A stretch of DNA of 64,000 nucleotides from assembly GCA_003223935.1 (NCBI GenBank), contig QHXQ01000019.1, forward strand, positions 145,847 to 209,846. The letters are read 5' to 3'. The notes under the pieces were generated by a model. The model ran no database searches, was not told the origin of the DNA, and was given only the letters and a program-made list of their open reading frames with translations. This stretch comes from Acidobacteriota bacterium. Lineage in GTDB: Bacteria > Acidobacteriota > Blastocatellia > Pyrinomonadales > Pyrinomonadaceae. Numbering within the stretch: position 1 is the first letter of the stretch; each line of letters opens with the position of its first letter. Position numbers and translations under genes: made by a program. Of this stretch, positions 60,330 through 64,000 are shown in pieces.

Positions 60330-62528
60330 TTTCAATCGTGCGCCATTCGGCACGTCTTCTGTGAAGGTGGCGAGGATGGGCTTGCCTTCGTCGCCGACCG
60401 AAGCGGCGAGCACCATGCCTTGCGATTCGAGACCGCGTAGCTTACGCGGCTTTAGGTTGGCGACGAAGATCAACTTGCGGCCGACGAGCGTCTCCGGTTC
60501 ATAGTGTTCGGCGATGCCGGCGAGAATCTGGCGCGGTTGCGCTTCGCCTAAGTCCACAGTGAAGCGCAACAACTTATCTGATTTCGGAATGCGCTCGGCG
60601 GTCAGCACTTCGCCGACGCGCAACTCGACTTTGGCGAAGTCACCGATTTCGATCTGATTGACGACGCCTTCGGGTGCAGCAGACGACGGCACCGCGTCAG
60701 CTTCGGTTGCGCCGAGCATCGGTGGCTGAGGGCTAGTCTCTGCGTTTGAAGGCGCGCTGGGCACGGCGTCCGCTTCAGTCGCGTGCGCGCCAGAGGTCGC
60801 GGGCGTTTGTGCGTTCGTCGCCGCAGTTTGCTGTCCTGCTGTCGGCGCAAGTTCTTTTTCTATCTCTGCCATCTTCTTCGCTCTGTCGAGGCGCGGAAAG
60901 AGCGGCGCGACTGCGCCGACGCTTGTGCCCGCGGCCAAGCCTCCCCATGTTAGTTTTGCTGGATCGTTTGCTTCGATCTCTGTGGTCTGGTCCAAATGCT
61001 GCCAGATGGCGCGCGCCGAGTCGGGCATGAACGGATAGAGCATGACGGCGAGCCAGCGTAGCGTCTCGGCCGCGCGATAGAGCACGGCGTTAAGCGTCTG
61101 GCGCTGCGCTTTGTCCTTCGCCAATTCCCAAGGCTTCGCGTCCGAGATCAACTTATCCACGCGCGCAATGATCGTCCAAGCTGTTTCGAGCGCGCGACTG
61201 AAAGCGTGCTCGTCCAGCAAGCGCACAAACTGATCGCGCGCCAATTCAACCGCGCTCGCCAACCCTTGCGCGTCCGCATCAACACCCGCGCGTTTGGCGT
61301 GCAAGCGTTGCGCTTCGCCGATGTCGTCCGACGGCACGCGACCGTCACAATAACGCTCGATCATCGTCAGCGTGCGACTCACAAGATTGCCCAGCCCGCT
61401 CGCCAGATCGCTGTTCGTGCGCGCGATCAGAGCTTCATAACTGAAATTACTATCCTGCCCGAAGACCATCTCGCGCAGCAGGAAATAGCGCACAGGGTCA
61501 ATGCCGAACTGCCGGCGCAGCAGATTAATGTCAATCGAATTGCCGAGCGTCTTCGACAACTTGCGCGCCGCTTGATCAACCCAAGTGCCGTGCGCGATGA
61601 CTGCGGTCGGTTGCTCTATCCCCGCAGCCATCAAGAACGCGGGCCAATAGATCGCGTGCTGGCGCAAGATGTCTTTGCCGATGAAATGAAACGCGGTGTG
61701 CTCATCATCTTGCGTGTGCGGCCAGAATTTTTGAAACAGTGTGTCGTCCGCGCTGCTCCAGCCGAGCGCGGTGATGTAGTTCGTGAGTGCGTCGAGCCAG
61801 ATATAGACCGTGTGCGCCGGATCGTCCGGCACAGGGATCGCCCAACTGACCGAAGACTTCAGACGGCTGATCGACAAATCTTGCAGCCCGCGCTTGACGA
61901 AGCTAATGACCTCGTTGCGGCGCACGTCGGGCCGGACGAAATCGGGGCGCGCATCGTAGAGCGCAAGCAGCGCCTCGTCGTAATCTGACAGACGAAAGAA
62001 GTAGCTCTCTTCCGACACGCGGTCGAGCGGCGTCTCATGAATCAGACACGTCGGCGGCTCGCCCTCGCGCGCAGGCTTCGCGTACTCATCCTCCGTCTTA
62101 AACGTCGCACACGGCGCACAGAACCAGCCTTCATAAAAACCTTTGTAGATCGCCTCGCGCCCCTTCGGCGTCTGAGCGCGCGCGCACGCACGCCAGAACT
62201 CTGCGACCGCCCGATAATGAAACGGCTCGGTCGTGCGCATGAAGATGTCGTAGCCGCCGTGCGCGCCGTCGAGTTGAAACGCGGCGAACATCTTCTGCAA
62301 CTCGCCGACGATGTAATCAACATGCTCCTTCGGCGTCTTGCCCGTGCGCGCGGCGGCGCGCTGCACGTTCGTGCCGTGCTCGTCCGTGCCAGTCAGAAAA
62401 TAGGTCTCAGCACCACGCTGCCGACGCGCGCGCACGACGCAGTCCACGACGACAGTCGTGTACAAGTGCCCGACGTGCGGCAGGCTGTTCGCGTAATAGA
62501 TCGGCGTGGTGGCGTAGAAAGTATTCAT
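60327..62528 (-). CDS. metG: Methionyl-tRNA synthetase with C-terminal tRNA-binding (Trbp111-like) domain
   Basis: YATTPIYYANSLPHVGHLYTTVVVDCVVRARRQRG, GTDEHGTNVQRAAA, KTLGNSIDINLLRRQFGIDPVRYFLLRE; VNQIEIGDFAKVELRVGEVLTAERIPKSDKLLRFTVDLG. Confidence 0.96.
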   Translation of the reverse strand: MNTFYATTPIYYANSLPHVGHLYTTVVVDCVVRARRQRGAETYFLTGTDEHGTNVQRAAARTGKTPKEHVDYIVGELQKMFAAFQLDGAHGGYDIFMRTTEPFHYRAVAEFWRACARAQTPKGREAIYKGFYEGWFCAPCATFKTEDEYAKPAREGEPPTCLIHETPLDRVSEESYFFRLSDYDEALLALYDARPDFVRPDVRRNEVISFVKRGLQDLSISRLKSSVSWAIPVPDDPAHTVYIWLDALTNYITALGWSSADDTLFQKFWPHTQDDEHTAFHFIGKDILRQHAIYWPAFLMAAGIEQPTAVIAHGTWVDQAARKLSKTLGNSIDINLLRRQFGIDPVRYFLLREMVFGQDSNFSYEALIARTNSDLASGLGNLVSRTLTMIERYCDGRVPSDDIGEAQRLHAKRAGVDADAQGLASAVELARDQFVRLLDEHAFSRALETAWTIIARVDKLISDAKPWELAKDKAQRQTLNAVLYRAAETLRWLAVMLYPFMPDSARAIWQHLDQTTEIEANDPAKLTWGGLAAGTSVGAVAPLFPRLDRAKKMAEIEKELAPTAGQQTAATNAQTPATSGAHATEADAVPSAPSNAETSPQPPMLGATEADAVPSSAAPEGVVNQIEIGDFAKVELRVGEVLTAERIPKSDKLLRFTVDLGEAQPRQILAGIAEHYEPETLVGRKLIFVANLKPRKLRGLESQGMVLAASVGDEGKPILATFTEDVPNGARLK

Positions 62529-62530
62529 CA

Positions 62531-62590
62531 GTGGTCAGTGGTCAGTGGTCAGTGGTCAGTGCAGACAGTTTTTAACTGATCGCTGACCAC
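62531..62590. repeat. Heptad fold-back GTGGTCA x4 / TGATCGC TGACCAC
   Basis: Direct reading; fills the entire 62-nt spacer between the metG start (62528) and the upstream stop (62591). Confidence 0.9.
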
Positions 62591-63976
62591 TTATCTCCTC
62601 TGCGCTTTCGCAAATTCATCGTTCGGATTGAAGCGCGGCAACTCTGGCGCGTCGGCAATGTGGCGGCCAATGGCGAGCGCGATTTCGGCCTCTTGGATCA
62701 TGCCTTGAAAATTCCAAGTGTCGCTGTACTCGTCCGACGGTTGATGATAGTGCGCGTTGTTGTAAGCCTCGAACTGTTTTTGCCCCCAACCTTTGGGCCG
62801 GCCGATGAAATCATCGCCCGGTTCCAGATTGATCGAAGGCACGCCGACCTTGGCAAATGGGAAATGATCGGAACGATAGAACAGGCCCTGTTCCGGGCGG
62901 GCGTCGGGTTTCACTTCCATGCCGCGTTCACGCGCGACCGCTTCGACCACCGCTTGCAACGTCGAACGATTCGCGCCGAGCGGGATGAAATCGCGCGTCA
63001 GCCCCAGCACGTTCATCGAATCGAGATTAACGTCCGCCGCAGTCTTGGCCAAAGGCGCGAGCGGATGGCGCGCATACCATTCTGAACCGAGTAAGCCCTG
63101 CTCTTCGGCTGTCGTAAATAGAAATAGGATCGAGCGGCGCGGGCGTTCACTCTCAGGCAGATTAACGAGCGCCTGTGCGATGCCGAGCACAGACGCCACG
63201 CCCGATGCGTTATCAACTGCACCGTTGTAAATCTTATCGCCCGTCTTATCCGGTGCGCCTATGCCGAAGTGATCCCAATGCGCGCTGAAGACGACATACT
63301 CATCGCGCAGCCGCGCATCGCGGCCCGGCAAGATGCCGACGACGTTCGGCGCGGCCACGCGCTTTACCTCACTGTGCAGATCAATCGCGCCTTCGAGATT
63401 TAACGGCACGGGTTTGAAGTCGCGCGAGGCAGCCGCACGGCGGAGCGCATCGAGGTCTTGCCCCGCGAGTTTCATCAGGCGATGCCCGGCGGCGTCAGTC
63501 ATCCATGCACGCATCTTGAGGTACGGCGTTTTGTCGCCTGCGCCGCGTGCGATGTCGAAACGCCAAGAACCGTTCGACGTGCGCACGACGCTCCAAGGAT
63601 AGCCGGCCGACTCGTCCGTGTGCAGCAGGATCACGCCGGCCGCGCCACGTCGCGCGCCCTCTTCGTACTTGTACGTCCAACGACCGTAGTAAGTCAGCGC
63701 GCGCGCACCGAACAGGTTCGGCTCTTGCGGCGTCGCAGGCGGATCGTTGACGAGCATGACGAGAATCTTGCCGCGATAGTCGTCCGGTGTGCCCTTGTAG
63801 TCGTTCCAATGCTGCTCCGGCGCGTCAATGCCGTAACCGACAAACACAAGCGGCGCTTTGATCGCCACGTCCGCCTCTTGCGCGCCCGTGAACGCGACGT
63901 AATCGTCCGCGAACTTGAACGACTCCGAGCCGCTATTGCCGCTCACGTTCAACATCGTCGCCGGATCGGCCTTCAC
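62591..63976 (-). CDS. M28 family metallopeptidase (PA-domain aminopeptidase-like), N-terminus probably continues beyond the window
   Basis: VVFSAHWDHFGIG, YNGAVDNASGVASVLGIAQAL, LFLFTTAEEQGLLGSEWYARHP, DHFPFAKVGVPSINLEPG. Confidence 0.9.
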   Translation of the reverse strand: MKADPATMLNVSGNSGSESFKFADDYVAFTGAQEADVAIKAPLVFVGYGIDAPEQHWNDYKGTPDDYRGKILVMLVNDPPATPQEPNLFGARALTYYGRWTYKYEEGARRGAAGVILLHTDESAGYPWSVVRTSNGSWRFDIARGAGDKTPYLKMRAWMTDAAGHRLMKLAGQDLDALRRAAASRDFKPVPLNLEGAIDLHSEVKRVAAPNVVGILPGRDARLRDEYVVFSAHWDHFGIGAPDKTGDKIYNGAVDNASGVASVLGIAQALVNLPESERPRRSILFLFTTAEEQGLLGSEWYARHPLAPLAKTAADVNLDSMNVLGLTRDFIPLGANRSTLQAVVEAVARERGMEVKPDARPEQGLFYRSDHFPFAKVGVPSINLEPGDDFIGRPKGWGQKQFEAYNNAHYHQPSDEYSDTWNFQGMIQEAEIALAIGRHIADAPELPRFNPNDEFAKAQRR

Positions 63977-64000
63977 GCCGACGAGCGCGACAGGTTGAAA

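Overview
64 kb of a GC-rich bacterial chromosome. Gene content and style suggest an Acidobacteriota-like organism, but this is inference with no phylogenetic test. Most of the window is housekeeping: hslUV, recO, a fused lptF-lptG, ahcY-metK, xerC/D, parAB, miaB, recN, ssb, accA, dnaE, guaA, pssA-psd, tsaB-rimI, pfkA, mutS, nagZ, ddl, arginase, asnS, polyprenyl synthase, tatD, metG. No rRNA, tRNA, CRISPR array, transposase or prophage was seen. Two things stand out. (1) A DUF3179-family gene (47985-49253) is split by a single in-frame TGA exactly where the first Cys of its CxxC motif is expected (TY-[TGA]-TLCHTG). A compact hairpin with a GG-leading apical loop lies directly downstream, so this is a strong candidate selenoprotein (UxxC). 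(2) A family of about twelve fold-back elements made of locus-specific 7-bp tandem repeats (GTGGTCA, GTTCAAR, AAYGATG, AGTGACG, GACGATG, CAGTTTT, GGCCGAA and others). They sit in operon junctions at 0-10 kb and 44-63 kb, often fill the whole spacer, often share a TTTTTAAC-like loop core, and in two places have entered coding sequence: a heptad-encoded lipoprotein signal peptide at 44.6 kb and a 7-residue peptide repeat at 56.9 kb. Coordinates of repeat elements are counted by eye and may be off by 1-2 nt.
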